A program made the translations under genes and the position numbers. The notes beneath the pieces were generated by a model. The model was not told where the DNA came from, searched no databases, and was given only the letters and a program-made list of their open reading frames with translations. A stretch of 64,000 nt of DNA, from assembly GCA_028713555.1 (NCBI GenBank), contig JAQTOA010000001.1, forward strand, positions 186,001 through 250,000, given 5' to 3'. The stretch comes from Sterolibacterium sp. GTDB lineage: Bacteria > Pseudomonadota > Gammaproteobacteria > Burkholderiales > Rhodocyclaceae. Below are positions 8,839 to 15,951 of this stretch, one piece after another; within the stretch, counting starts at the first letter, position 1; every line of letters begins with the position of its first letter.

Positions 8839-10455
8839 TTAAACCTCGAGTGGGCGCGCGCCCGGCGGCGCAATCTTGCGATAGAAAGCGACCGCGGCTT
8901 CCAGCTTGGGGTGTTGTGAATTGACGCGGATCGCCTGGGTGATGTAGCGATGGGCCTGGCCGATCTGGGTCAGGTCGGCGCCCTGCTGCTGGGCCCGCAT
9001 CAGCAGTGCCTGGGCGGCATTGATCGCCACCTGGGCGTTGTTGGGCAGGCGATCGGCGGCTTCGACCAGCATGGTGATGGCCTTGTCCAGTTCGCCCGAC
9101 TTGGCCAGGGCGACGGCATCGTTGTTCAGGCGGATCATGTTCTTGCGGGTAGTGTCGAGGAACTCGGCACCTTCCTCGTCGAGACCGGCGACTTCGAACA
9201 CGGTGCGCGCTGCTTCGATGATTTCGTCGTTTTCCTGATTGTCCTCGGCGACTTGCTTGATGATGTTCTTGGCTTCGTCGGGCTGGCCGCTGGCGAACAA
9301 AGCCTGGGCTATCTCAAGCTGGGTATTGACATCCAGGCTGCTCGATTTTTGCGCCGCCTGGGCTTTTTCCAGTGCGGCCCTGGCCGCCCTTTCGTCACCG
9401 GCACGGATATGTACCTGGCATTCCAGCGCGGCTTGCCGCGCAGCCAGCTCCGGGGTGCGCTGGAAATGCTGGCTCATGTCCTTGACCGCCGACAGGGCTT
9501 CGGGAATTTTTTCCTGTTCGTAACAACTGCGGGCCAGCGCCGCGTAATCGTCATGGCTCTTGAAAAAGCCGGTGCGGTCTCGATCCACGGCAATCCGATA
9601 GGCTTCCTCGGCGCGGCCGAAATCCTTGTTGGCTAAAGCCAGCGCTCCCAGATCGCGCTGGCGCTGGGTGGTCGCGGCGACATGCAAAGCTTGTTCGACG
9701 ACCTGCTGGGCGGCAATCTTGTCGGTTTTATAGAGGAGATTCGCCAGCGTATCGTAGGCGGCAACATAGTTAGGGTAGGCGGTCAGGGTCTGCTCAAGCA
9801 GAATCCTCGCCTCGTCGGAGTTGCCGTAGGCAATCAGCGCCTGCGCCTTGCCGACCTCCGCCCATGGCGTCGAGCGTTGCTGCAGGACTTCGTTAAACAA
9901 GGCCAGAGCGTCACTGGCGCGGCCCTTGGCGAGCAGCAGTTCGCCCTTGATGCGCATCACATCCAGGGCATAGCGGGTCTTTTTGGCCAGCAGTTCGTCG
10001 CAGGCTGCCAAAGCCTTCTCGGAATCGGTCTTGGGACCGATGTGCTTGTAAACCGGCTTCAGCGCTTCCTTCTTCTCGATGATGCGTACCAGGCGGGTTC
10101 CCAAGGTTTCGGCGGTGAAGGGCTTGAGCAGATAATCGTCGGGAGAATATTCTGCGGCGGTGGATACCTGCTGATATCCCGTTTCACCAGTAATCATCAG
10201 GAAGGCCGTGGTCATCGGCAGCAGTCTCTTGCGCCGCACCAGTTCGAGGAACTGCTGACCGTCAGAACCTTTGCCGAGGTTGTAGTCACAGACGATCAGG
10301 TCGTAATACTTGGTGTTAAGTTTGTCGATTGCCTCCTTGATATCGCGCGCCTGGTCGCATTTCTCCAGACCGACACTGGCGAGTTGAATGCGCACGGTGG
10401 TGCGCATTGCGGCAATATCATCGATTAACAGCCCGACTTTGTCCCTTAGTAGCAT
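8839..10455 (-). CDS. Response regulator with receiver domain and TPR repeats
   Basis: A 538-residue protein. The receiver domain (about 5-125) keeps the acidic pair (IDD), the phosphoacceptor Asp57 in IVCDYNLG, the MITGETG switch region and the Lys in LLKPF. The rest is a TPR solenoid (about 140-530) with repeats such as RASDALALFNEVLQQR and FGRAEEAYRIAVDRD. There is no DNA-binding or enzymatic output domain, so output is probably protein-protein contact. The AAGG Shine-Dalgarno before the ATG is modest. It lies 53 nt after the Hpt/HD-GYP gene and 4 nt before the kinase gene, consistent with a phosphorelay using all three products. Confidence 0.88.
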   Translation of the reverse strand: MLLRDKVGLLIDDIAAMRTTVRIQLASVGLEKCDQARDIKEAIDKLNTKYYDLIVCDYNLGKGSDGQQFLELVRRKRLLPMTTAFLMITGETGYQQVSTAAEYSPDDYLLKPFTAETLGTRLVRIIEKKEALKPVYKHIGPKTDSEKALAACDELLAKKTRYALDVMRIKGELLLAKGRASDALALFNEVLQQRSTPWAEVGKAQALIAYGNSDEARILLEQTLTAYPNYVAAYDTLANLLYKTDKIAAQQVVEQALHVAATTQRQRDLGALALANKDFGRAEEAYRIAVDRDRTGFFKSHDDYAALARSCYEQEKIPEALSAVKDMSQHFQRTPELAARQAALECQVHIRAGDERAARAALEKAQAAQKSSSLDVNTQLEIAQALFASGQPDEAKNIIKQVAEDNQENDEIIEAARTVFEVAGLDEEGAEFLDTTRKNMIRLNNDAVALAKSGELDKAITMLVEAADRLPNNAQVAINAAQALLMRAQQQGADLTQIGQAHRYITQAIRVNSQHPKLEAAVAFYRKIAPPGARPLEV

Positions 10456-10508
10456 CAGCGGTTACCTTGCAAGTGGCAACAAAATATCTTGAGTAATTCT
10501 ACCCGGAA

Positions 10509-11615
10509 TTATTGCTCGACGATTTTCCGGATTACGGCATTGAAAGGTTTGATCCATTCTGGCGCAAACTGATTGTCACAGGCATTGACTTCAGCGATGG
10601 CCCGCAATATGGAGCGGGAATGGCCCCGATCGCTGTGTTTCAGGGTGACCGCCTCGAAAGTGTCGACGATCGCCATGATTTTTGCTCCGGCGCAAATTTG
10701 ATCGTTTTTCAGTCCTTTGGGATACCCTCTGCCATCGGCCATTTCATGATGTTGCGCGACGATTTCTGCGGCTGTCTGCCAGCCTTCCATTCGTTCCAAA
10801 AGTCCCGCTGCCGTGGCCGGATGACTGTGCAATAGTTGCATGTCTTGCGCCGAAAGTTTTCCGGCTTTAAGCCATGCCGATTCAGGCAGGAACATCATCC
10901 CGATATCATGGAAGTAGACCGCCGCCTCGAGTTGCAGCGGGTCGACTGGTTGGCCGGCGCCCTGGTTGGTGTCGAGTGCGAGTTTTAGCAGGCGATCGCA
11001 GCGCCCCAGGAATCGCGCTGAGCGCGCTTCGAATTGTTGGGTCAACGAGCGGAAGAACTTCAGATCGGCGGCAATGGTCTCGGAAGCTCCAGCGGTTCTT
11101 GCCGTATGTAGCTTGATTTCCTTGGCCGGGGGGAAGGGAACCGGGCGAAATCCAGTGACTGCCTCGATCAGTTGGACCAGGCGGCCATCGAGTGCCTCAG
11201 TCGATACATTGGTGAGATTTTCGAGCCCGCCGACCAATTCGACCAATTTCAGATGTTCCAGGGAACGGTGACTGACCAGCGCTTCAACCGCCAATTCAAG
11301 GCGGTCCATGGCGAGCAGGACTATTTCGGCAAGCAACTCAGAGAAGCCAATCTCGCCATTGCGCAAGCGAGTCAGCAGAGTCTCGAGCGGATGCGCAATC
11401 ATGACGCCCAGTCCGACCTGGCAGATGGCGGCGTCGCCCTTGATGTTATGCAGGGCGCGGAACAAATTGGCTATTAATGCTTTGTCATGGGGTTCCCGCT
11501 TCAGGCGGGCGATATCGCGCTCGATGTTGGGAATCAGATCGGTCAGGCTGTCGATGAATTCCTGCAATGATTCGCGATCAACGATGCGCGGATTCGTTAA
11601 CGCAGTGAGGTCCAT
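10509..11615 (-). CDS. Hpt-HD-GYP phosphotransfer/phosphodiesterase protein
   Basis: A 368-residue protein. The N-terminal helical bundle (about 15-115) has LFRALHNIKGDAAI, with His56 in the Hpt phosphotransfer position. The C-terminal half (about 185-345) is HD-GYP: FHDIG near 234-238, a second metal-binding H-S-H-P stretch, AQHHEMADGRGYPKG near 287-300, and IVDTFEAVT near 315-323. Two canonical positions are changed: the Lys after HDIG is Met, and the usual DxFDALT Asp is Glu. Catalysis on c-di-GMP is therefore probable but not certain. An Hpt fused to HD-GYP suggests that phosphorelay input controls c-di-GMP breakdown. It is the first gene of the minus-strand operon. Confidence 0.85.
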   Translation of the reverse strand: MDLTALTNPRIVDRESLQEFIDSLTDLIPNIERDIARLKREPHDKALIANLFRALHNIKGDAAICQVGLGVMIAHPLETLLTRLRNGEIGFSELLAEIVLLAMDRLELAVEALVSHRSLEHLKLVELVGGLENLTNVSTEALDGRLVQLIEAVTGFRPVPFPPAKEIKLHTARTAGASETIAADLKFFRSLTQQFEARSARFLGRCDRLLKLALDTNQGAGQPVDPLQLEAAVYFHDIGMMFLPESAWLKAGKLSAQDMQLLHSHPATAAGLLERMEGWQTAAEIVAQHHEMADGRGYPKGLKNDQICAGAKIMAIVDTFEAVTLKHSDRGHSRSILRAIAEVNACDNQFAPEWIKPFNAVIRKIVEQ

Positions 11616-11759
11616 GATATTTGTTATTCATTGATGAGTGAACATTCGCGCAACATACGACAGACTGGCGCACCGCGCAAGCACTGCTTGTATTCGTGGC
11701 GCATCAATGGACCGGGAGCGTCTTCATGTGAACCTTCCCCTGCCCTCATCGCTGGCGAG

Positions 11760-11765
11760 TAGAAT
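11760..11765 (+). promoter_or_regulatory. Candidate -10 box of rnpB
   Basis: TAGAAT sits 7 nt before the 5' end of the RNase P RNA predicted from its closing helix, the spacing expected for a sigma-70 start. No strong -35 is visible at 17 nt. Confidence 0.5.
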
Positions 11766-11772
11766 CCGCCTT

Positions 11773-12141
11773 GGAAGTCCGCCAGGCAGCCGCTGTGAGC
11801 GCAAGCGCATGGAGGAAAGTCCGGGCCCCGCAGAGCAGGATGCCGGCTAACGGCCGGGCGCTATAAGCCGTGGCGCAAGCTGCGGTCCAAGGCGACGGAA
11901 AGTGCAACAGAAAGATACCGCCTAAGTCCGCAAGGACCGGCAAGGGTGAAATGGCGAGGTAAGAGCTCACCGCGGCCGTGGCAACACGGACGGCACGGCA
12001 AACCCCATCCGGGGCAAGGCCAAATAGGGAAGCAATGACGCTGCTCGCGTCGCTTCCGGGTAGGCTGCTAGAGCCCGTCGGCAACGGCGGGCCCAGAGGA
12101 ATGGCTGCCCACGACAGAACCCGGCTTATCGGCGGACTTCC
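11773..12141 (+). ncRNA. rnpB: RNase P RNA, bacterial class A
   Basis: The catalytic RNA of RNase P, which matures tRNA 5' ends. The ends were set by helix P1: ggaagtccgcc at 11773-11783 pairs exactly with ggcggacttcc at 12131-12141, giving about 369 nt. Universal core elements are present: gaggaaagtccgggc near 11814-11828, the acagaaag/aaggg region, and agaggaatggctgcccacga with cagaacccggcttat at the 3' side (P4 and J2/4). Long protein readings across this region on both strands are shadows. It is transcribed divergently from the Hpt/HD-GYP gene. Confidence 0.97.
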
Positions 12142-12181
12142 AATCTTCCCGGCCGGTCCAAGCAGGGCTGATACGAGGCGG

Positions 12182-12215
12182 GGCAGCAACACCAGAACGC
12201 TGCCATTCATTTCTG
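12182..12215 (+). terminator. Weak candidate terminator after rnpB
   Basis: A 6-bp stem, ggcagc (12182-12187) with gctgcc (12199-12204), is followed by a T-rich stretch attcatttctgcttt. It lies between rnpB and the convergent EcoRII-like remnant. The loop is 11 nt and the U-run is broken, so confidence is low. Confidence 0.3.
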
Positions 12216-12217
12216 CT

Positions 12218-12655
12218 TTATGCGTGTTGTCGTCCGTGTACCAGCGCTGTAAATTCGGCAACCTCCATCAGCCATGCCCGCTGCGTTGCCGTGTAGGTGC
12301 CGTGCAGACTGCGTGGCAGGACAAGTTGCAGGTTTTTGGCCTGCATTTCATCGGTCTGGTTAGTGCTGATAGCTGCCTCCAAGGTAAGCAGGTGCTTGCG
12401 TTCAATGCGATCGGCTTCAGCCAGCACTTGGCGCCAGCGGTCTTTACAGGTGGACTTCACGCCCAGCATGGTCAGGTCCAGGGGATTGAATGCCAGGGCG
12501 TGATATTCGGCCTGCCCCGGAAAAACGAAGTCCGGCTTTGACTTGTTTTCCGTGATCGCGGTACGGGAATAACGTATGCCGCACTCGGCAAACACCAGCC
12601 GACGAGAATCCCACTCGGTTCTGCTCTGCTTCTTCCACTCAAATAACCGACGCAT
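12218..12655 (-). pseudogene. EcoRII-type restriction endonuclease, C-terminal catalytic fragment
   Basis: The 145-residue reading from 12655 matches the C-terminal half of the EcoRII/PspGI endonuclease family. It has ENKSKPDFVFPG (the catalytic Asp region), MLGVKSTCKDRWRQVLAEA (the catalytic Lys), HLLTLEAAISTNQTDEMQ and LVLPRSLHGTYT. EcoRII is about 400 residues, and even the minimal PspGI is about 270, so the effector domain and the start of the catalytic domain are missing. The segment that should read like SRAGxSLExHL with a catalytic Glu is replaced by a degraded SRTEWDSRRLVF stretch, suggesting an internal deletion. It overlaps the 105-residue gene upstream by 17 nt. It is probably inactive. 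Confidence 0.75.
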
Positions 12656-12956
12656 AACGAAGGGATTCCATAAATTGTTCGATGCTTCGGTGTTGCTGAT
12701 CGTTTGGTGCTTCATTGGTAGGCTCGAAGGTGGAAGCCTCATGCCAGCCATGATCAAGCAACTCGTTATATTCTGCAAAATGCAGATTAGGCAAGCCTGC
12801 TTTGGCCGCCACAAAATAGGTTTGGTCGATCAGCACTTTTTCTGCCATTGACGCAACGAGATCGGCAGTAATATCACGTGGATTCGAGAATACGATCTCA
12901 CCCCAGTTCTTGAAATTACCCGCGTCTCGGTAGAGATACTCAAATCGAATATTCAT
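12639..12956 (-). CDS. Small conserved protein associated with restriction/HNH loci
   Basis: A 105-residue acidic soluble protein beginning MNIRFEYLYRDAGNFKNWGE, with later NLHFAEYNELLDHGWHE and FEPTNEAPND. I recognise the general type as a small hypothetical found near restriction or HNH genes, but no function is known to me. It sits 9 nt after the HNH endonuclease stop and overlaps the EcoRII fragment, so it belongs to this minus-strand island. No DNA-binding motif is visible. Confidence 0.6.
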   Translation of the reverse strand: MNIRFEYLYRDAGNFKNWGEIVFSNPRDITADLVASMAEKVLIDQTYFVAAKAGLPNLHFAEYNELLDHGWHEASTFEPTNEAPNDQQHRSIEQFMESLRYASVI

Positions 12957-12965
12957 AATCGGCCT

Positions 12966-13745
12966 TCACGCCTCAAAAATATGTTGTCGATGGTAGGCTA
13001 AAAATTCCGTATGTGGACAGAATTTTTCTGGTAGTGCTATCGGTTTTCCATCATAGGCCAACAATGCCGAGCTGAAAAAGTGATCTGTATTGGTTGCATG
13101 TTTCCGTGAAACACGAACCGCCATATCTTCCGCGATGGTGATGATCCCAGCATCGAAAGCTTTGTCGTGTAGCATCGACAAACAAAGGCCATTCCTAGGA
13201 TTGAGCCGGTTTTCCGCGCCAACCCGCCAAGGCACGATGTGACTCGCGACCAATAGTTTTGGCACGGCCAGTCCTGTAATGCAGCACCGATAGTTGTAGG
13301 CACTGAGCACCGAACGCCGGAAAAAATTCTGACCAACGCGAGCCGTTGCTTGAACTGTTTTGTTGTTTCCTGTGTAGTCGACAACCTCGTCCGGCATGGA
13401 AGTGTCGTCGACAGGGGTTTCGAGTTCGGCGGTAACCCCAAAACCACTCGCCGCCTGTTGTGCTTCGATGGCGAAGCGCCACCAGTCTGCCTGCATTTCC
13501 TCCCACATAACTTTATCGGCGGCTGAGGCACGTTCTAGTCCCTTTCGACCCGTTGAGGTTATTGCCGGATCGAGGCTGGCGATATTGGTCAATTTCATCG
13601 CCAACGCTGACGGCGTTCTGCCGATCAGTTCAGCATATTTAATGATCTCGGGGTTACGGGAGTGCATTTTCCCGAACGGCATTTGGCAGTACAGATTGAA
13701 TGCTACTAACAGTTGTTGGCGTGTCCAACCAGTTCTAGCGGTCAT
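12966..13745 (-). CDS. HNH endonuclease
   Basis: About 259 residues. The start at 13745 is chosen over a Met six codons earlier because GGAGGAG lies directly upstream. The N-terminal part (MTARTGWTRQQLLVAFNLYCQMPFGK) is a DNA-binding-like helical region. The C-terminal nuclease has RCCITGLAVPKLLVASHIVPW, then NPRNGLCLSMLHDKAFD, the HNH/His-Me finger arrangement (His of ASHI, Asn of NGLCL, His of LHDKAFD). This architecture is common in restriction-type endonucleases beside methyltransferases. Its cognate methyltransferase is not intact here; only a 43-residue N-terminal stub lies upstream, so the gene may be solitary or inactive in practice. Confidence 0.85.
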   Translation of the reverse strand: MTARTGWTRQQLLVAFNLYCQMPFGKMHSRNPEIIKYAELIGRTPSALAMKLTNIASLDPAITSTGRKGLERASAADKVMWEEMQADWWRFAIEAQQAASGFGVTAELETPVDDTSMPDEVVDYTGNNKTVQATARVGQNFFRRSVLSAYNYRCCITGLAVPKLLVASHIVPWRVGAENRLNPRNGLCLSMLHDKAFDAGIITIAEDMAVRVSRKHATNTDHFFSSALLAYDGKPIALPEKFCPHTEFLAYHRQHIFEA

Positions 13746-13762
13746 GCACTTCTCCTCCTGCA

Positions 13763-13894
13763 TTAGCTGAAGTCAGCACTGACTTCCCAACGTTGAATGG
13801 CGCGTACATCTACGTTAAGCAGCGATGCAAGTTCGCCTTGGCTGTAATGGATTCGTGCCTGCCACAAGAGATCAAGCGGTTGCGGTTGGTTCAT
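13763..13894 (-). pseudogene. Helix-turn-helix stub, possible remnant of a DNA methyltransferase N terminus
   Basis: A 43-residue reading (MNQPQPLDLLWQARIH then YSQGELASLLNVDVRAIQRWE) with an AAAGGA site upstream. It is a clean helix-turn-helix, then stops abruptly. In EcoRII-type loci the cytosine methyltransferase carries a comparable N-terminal helix-turn-helix, so this may be all that is left of it; that is inference. The last codons lie in a perfect palindrome (13769-13786), which looks like a rearrangement junction. Alternatively it is a tiny intact regulator. Confidence 0.5.
13769..13786. repeat. Perfect 8-bp inverted repeat with 2-nt loop at the stub's 3' end
   Basis: gaagtcag and ctgacttc flank ca. 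It covers the final sense codons of the helix-turn-helix stub and may mark the deletion that removed the rest of the gene. Confidence 0.7.
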
Positions 13895-13981
13895 GGCCGA
13901 TCCTTTCTGAGGATATTTTCGGACATTATGGCTGAAACCATCCCATAGCAAAAAATGCGGCTTTTTACAGTTCTTTGGCAA

Positions 13982-14193
13982 GTCGAGGCAGCAGTCACGG
14001 CACGCGAAGTGCGGCGGCAGGCCCTACGTTATCTTTTCCCTCAGAAAGAGGTAACGAAACCGCTCTCCAATCCTGATAATTCACTTTCAGTTTGAGTTCC
14101 ATCCTCATTGTTTTTAATCAATAACTTTTCCAAGTTTACTGCAAAAAGTCGGCATAAGTGTTTGTCCTGGCGGGAAAATATTCATTTTCACGC
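13982..14193. other. Non-coding stretch before the dcw promoter
   Basis: From the restriction remnant to the mraZ promoter I see no supported gene. The stretch has a GC-rich left part and an AT-rich right part approaching the promoter, and no long repeat. Together with the promoter and operator it makes up the 310-nt gap before mraZ. Confidence 0.6.
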
Positions 14194-14222
14194 TTGACCC
14201 TCGAAAAAATCTGCTTTACAGT
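14194..14222 (+). promoter_or_regulatory. Sigma-70 promoter of the dcw cluster
   Basis: TTGACC at 14194-14199 and TACAGT at 14217-14222 are separated by exactly 17 nt. Transcription would start around 14229, about 60 nt before mraZ. The -10 box overlaps the first MraZ-type repeat, the position expected for repression by MraZ. Confidence 0.75.
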
Positions 14223-14245
14223 GGGAATAAGTGGGGAAATGTGGG
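14221..14245 (+). promoter_or_regulatory. MraZ operator: three GTGGG direct repeats at 10-bp spacing
   Basis: GTGGG begins at 14221, 14231 and 14241, exactly one helical turn apart. MraZ of E. coli is known to bind short G-rich direct repeats of this kind upstream of its own gene, so autoregulation of the cluster is the natural reading. Confidence 0.85.
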
Positions 14246-14291
14246 GGACTGAGGTCTGTATTGGTCTCTCGACCCAAACGGAGGGGGGAAT

Positions 14292-14738
14292 ATGTTCCAA
14301 GGAGCTGCGGCACTCAATCTCGATGCCAAGGGGCGCATGGCGATCCCCGCCCGGCATCGCGATGCGCTGCTGGCTTTGGCCGAGGGGCACCTGGTTGTGA
14401 CCGCCCATCCGCATCGTTGCTTGCTGCTCTACCCCGCGCCGGCGTGGGATCCGATCCGCGCCAAGATCCTGGCGGCCCCCAGCCTCGAAACCCAATCCGC
14501 GATGTTGCGTCGTTTGCTGGTTGGCTTCGCGGTCGATGCCGAGATGGATGCCGCTGGCCGGGTCTTGGTATCTCCCGAGTTGCGTGCCTATGCGGCACTG
14601 GAGAAGCAGGTGTGGCTGGTGGGACAGGGCAGTCATTTCGAAATCTGGAGCGATGCCGGGTGGAAGCAGCAGCAGGAAGCGATCTTCGCCTTGGGCGACA
14701 AGCTTCTGCCTCCCGGCCTGGAAAATTTGACGCTGTGA
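14292..14738 (+). CDS. mraZ: Transcriptional regulator MraZ
   Basis: A 148-residue protein with two AbrB-like SpoVT/MraZ halves. The first (about 1-50) has [17 protein letters not shown] and the second (about 75-120) repeats the pattern with [18 protein letters not shown]. MraZ forms ring-shaped oligomers and represses the dcw promoter through repeats like those at 14221-14245. The ATG follows GGAGGGG. Its stop overlaps the GTG start of rsmH by 4 nt, so the two are translationally coupled. Confidence 0.96.
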   Translation: MFQGAAALNLDAKGRMAIPARHRDALLALAEGHLVVTAHPHRCLLLYPAPAWDPIRAKILAAPSLETQSAMLRRLLVGFAVDAEMDAAGRVLVSPELRAYAALEKQVWLVGQGSHFEIWSDAGWKQQQEAIFALGDKLLPPGLENLTL

Positions 14739-15676
14739 GCGAAAGTGCGCCATTGGTGCACCGGAGCGTGCTGTTGCAGGAAGCGGTTGCGGCGTTGGCG
14801 GTCAAGCCGGACGGGTTCTATATCGATGCCACTTTCGGGCGCGGTGGCCACAGCCGGGAAATCCTGGCGCGGCTGGGAAACGGCGGCAGGTTGATGGCCC
14901 TGGATCGCGATCCGGCGGCTGTGGCGGCGGGTCAGGCAATCGGGGATGCGCGCTTTACGCTGGTGCATGCAGCGTTCAGCGAACTGGGGGCGGTGCTGGA
15001 TAGTTTTGGGGATTTGGTTGGTAAGCAGGTGCAGGGAATCTTGCTGGATATCGGCATGTCATCGCCGCAACTGGATCAGGCCGAGCGTGGTTTCAGTTTT
15101 CGCTTCGACGCGCCGCTCGACATGCGCATGGACACGAGCCGCGGGCAGACTGCCGCGGAATGGCTGGAGCAGGCTACACAACCGGAAATAGAAAGGGTGA
15201 TAAAAAATTATGGGGAAGAACGGTTTGCTCATGCGATTGCAAAGGCGCTTGTTGCTGCTCGGGGCGAATGCCGTATTGCAACCACTCGACAATTTGCCAC
15301 GCTCGTGGAAAAAGCCGTGCGCACGCGTGAGCCGGGTCAGCACCCGGCGACACGCAGCTTTCAGGCTTTACGGATTCACATCAATCAGGAACTTGAGGAG
15401 TTGTCGCTAGCGTTGCCGCAATGCGCGGCACGCCTCGCCACCGGAGGCCGACTGGTCGTGATTAGTTTCCACTCGCTCGAAGACCGCATCGTCAAACGCT
15501 TTCTGCGCGAGCAGTCGCAGCCGCCCCAATTACCCAAACGTCTGCCGGTGCGTGCCAGCGATATGGACAAACCAGTCTTGCGGCTGCTTGGCAAACCGGT
15601 CTTTCCCAGCGCTACCGAAGTTGCTGCCAACCCGCGTGCCAGGAGTGCCGTGATGCGCGTGGCGGAAAAGATCTAA
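14735..15676 (+). CDS. rsmH: 16S rRNA (cytosine(1402)-N(4))-methyltransferase RsmH
   Basis: A 313-residue SAM-dependent methyltransferase that modifies C1402 of 16S rRNA. The start GTG at 14735 is inside the mraZ stop (GTGA overlap); longer readings only run through mraZ in another frame. Motif I is [14 protein letters not shown], followed by [12 protein letters not shown], the [20 protein letters not shown] signature and [14 protein letters not shown]. Near the C terminus are [14 protein letters not shown] and [16 protein letters not shown]. The stop overlaps the ftsL ATG (TAATG). Confidence 0.97.
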   Translation: MSESAPLVHRSVLLQEAVAALAVKPDGFYIDATFGRGGHSREILARLGNGGRLMALDRDPAAVAAGQAIGDARFTLVHAAFSELGAVLDSFGDLVGKQVQGILLDIGMSSPQLDQAERGFSFRFDAPLDMRMDTSRGQTAAEWLEQATQPEIERVIKNYGEERFAHAIAKALVAARGECRIATTRQFATLVEKAVRTREPGQHPATRSFQALRIHINQELEELSLALPQCAARLATGGRLVVISFHSLEDRIVKRFLREQSQPPQLPKRLPVRASDMDKPVLRLLGKPVFPSATEVAANPRARSAVMRVAEKI

Positions 15677-15951
15677 TGCTGCGGCTTAACCTCATTCTGC
15701 TGATTCTTGCCGTCGTCAGCGCGATCGGCACGGTGGCTTCCAATCATCTGGCGCGCAAGCTGTTCGCGGATATTGAGCACGAGCAGTCGTACATGCGCGA
15801 TCTCGAAGTCGAATGGGGCCAACTGCAGCTGGAACAAAGCACTTGGGCCAATCATGCCCGGGTGGAGCAAATTGCCCGCAACCGGCTGCGCATGAAATCG
15901 CCAAGCGCCGGCCAGGTAATTTCCATCGAAACAGCCAAGGCGGGCAAGTGA
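15676..15951 (+). CDS. ftsL: Cell division protein FtsL
   Basis: A 91-residue bitopic membrane protein with an N-terminal transmembrane segment (about 4-22), then a heptad-like periplasmic coiled coil (ARKLFADIEHEQSYMRDLEVEW). This is the standard FtsL layout for bridging FtsB and FtsQ at the septum. Identity rests on size, topology and position between rsmH and ftsI, because FtsL sequences diverge strongly. Its stop overlaps the GTG start of ftsI. Confidence 0.9.
   Translation: MLRLNLILLILAVVSAIGTVASNHLARKLFADIEHEQSYMRDLEVEWGQLQLEQSTWANHARVEQIARNRLRMKSPSAGQVISIETAKAGK

Noticed and set aside
11978-12541. 187-codon plus-strand reading
   Set aside because: Its first part is rnpB and the remainder is antisense to the EcoRII-like fragment.
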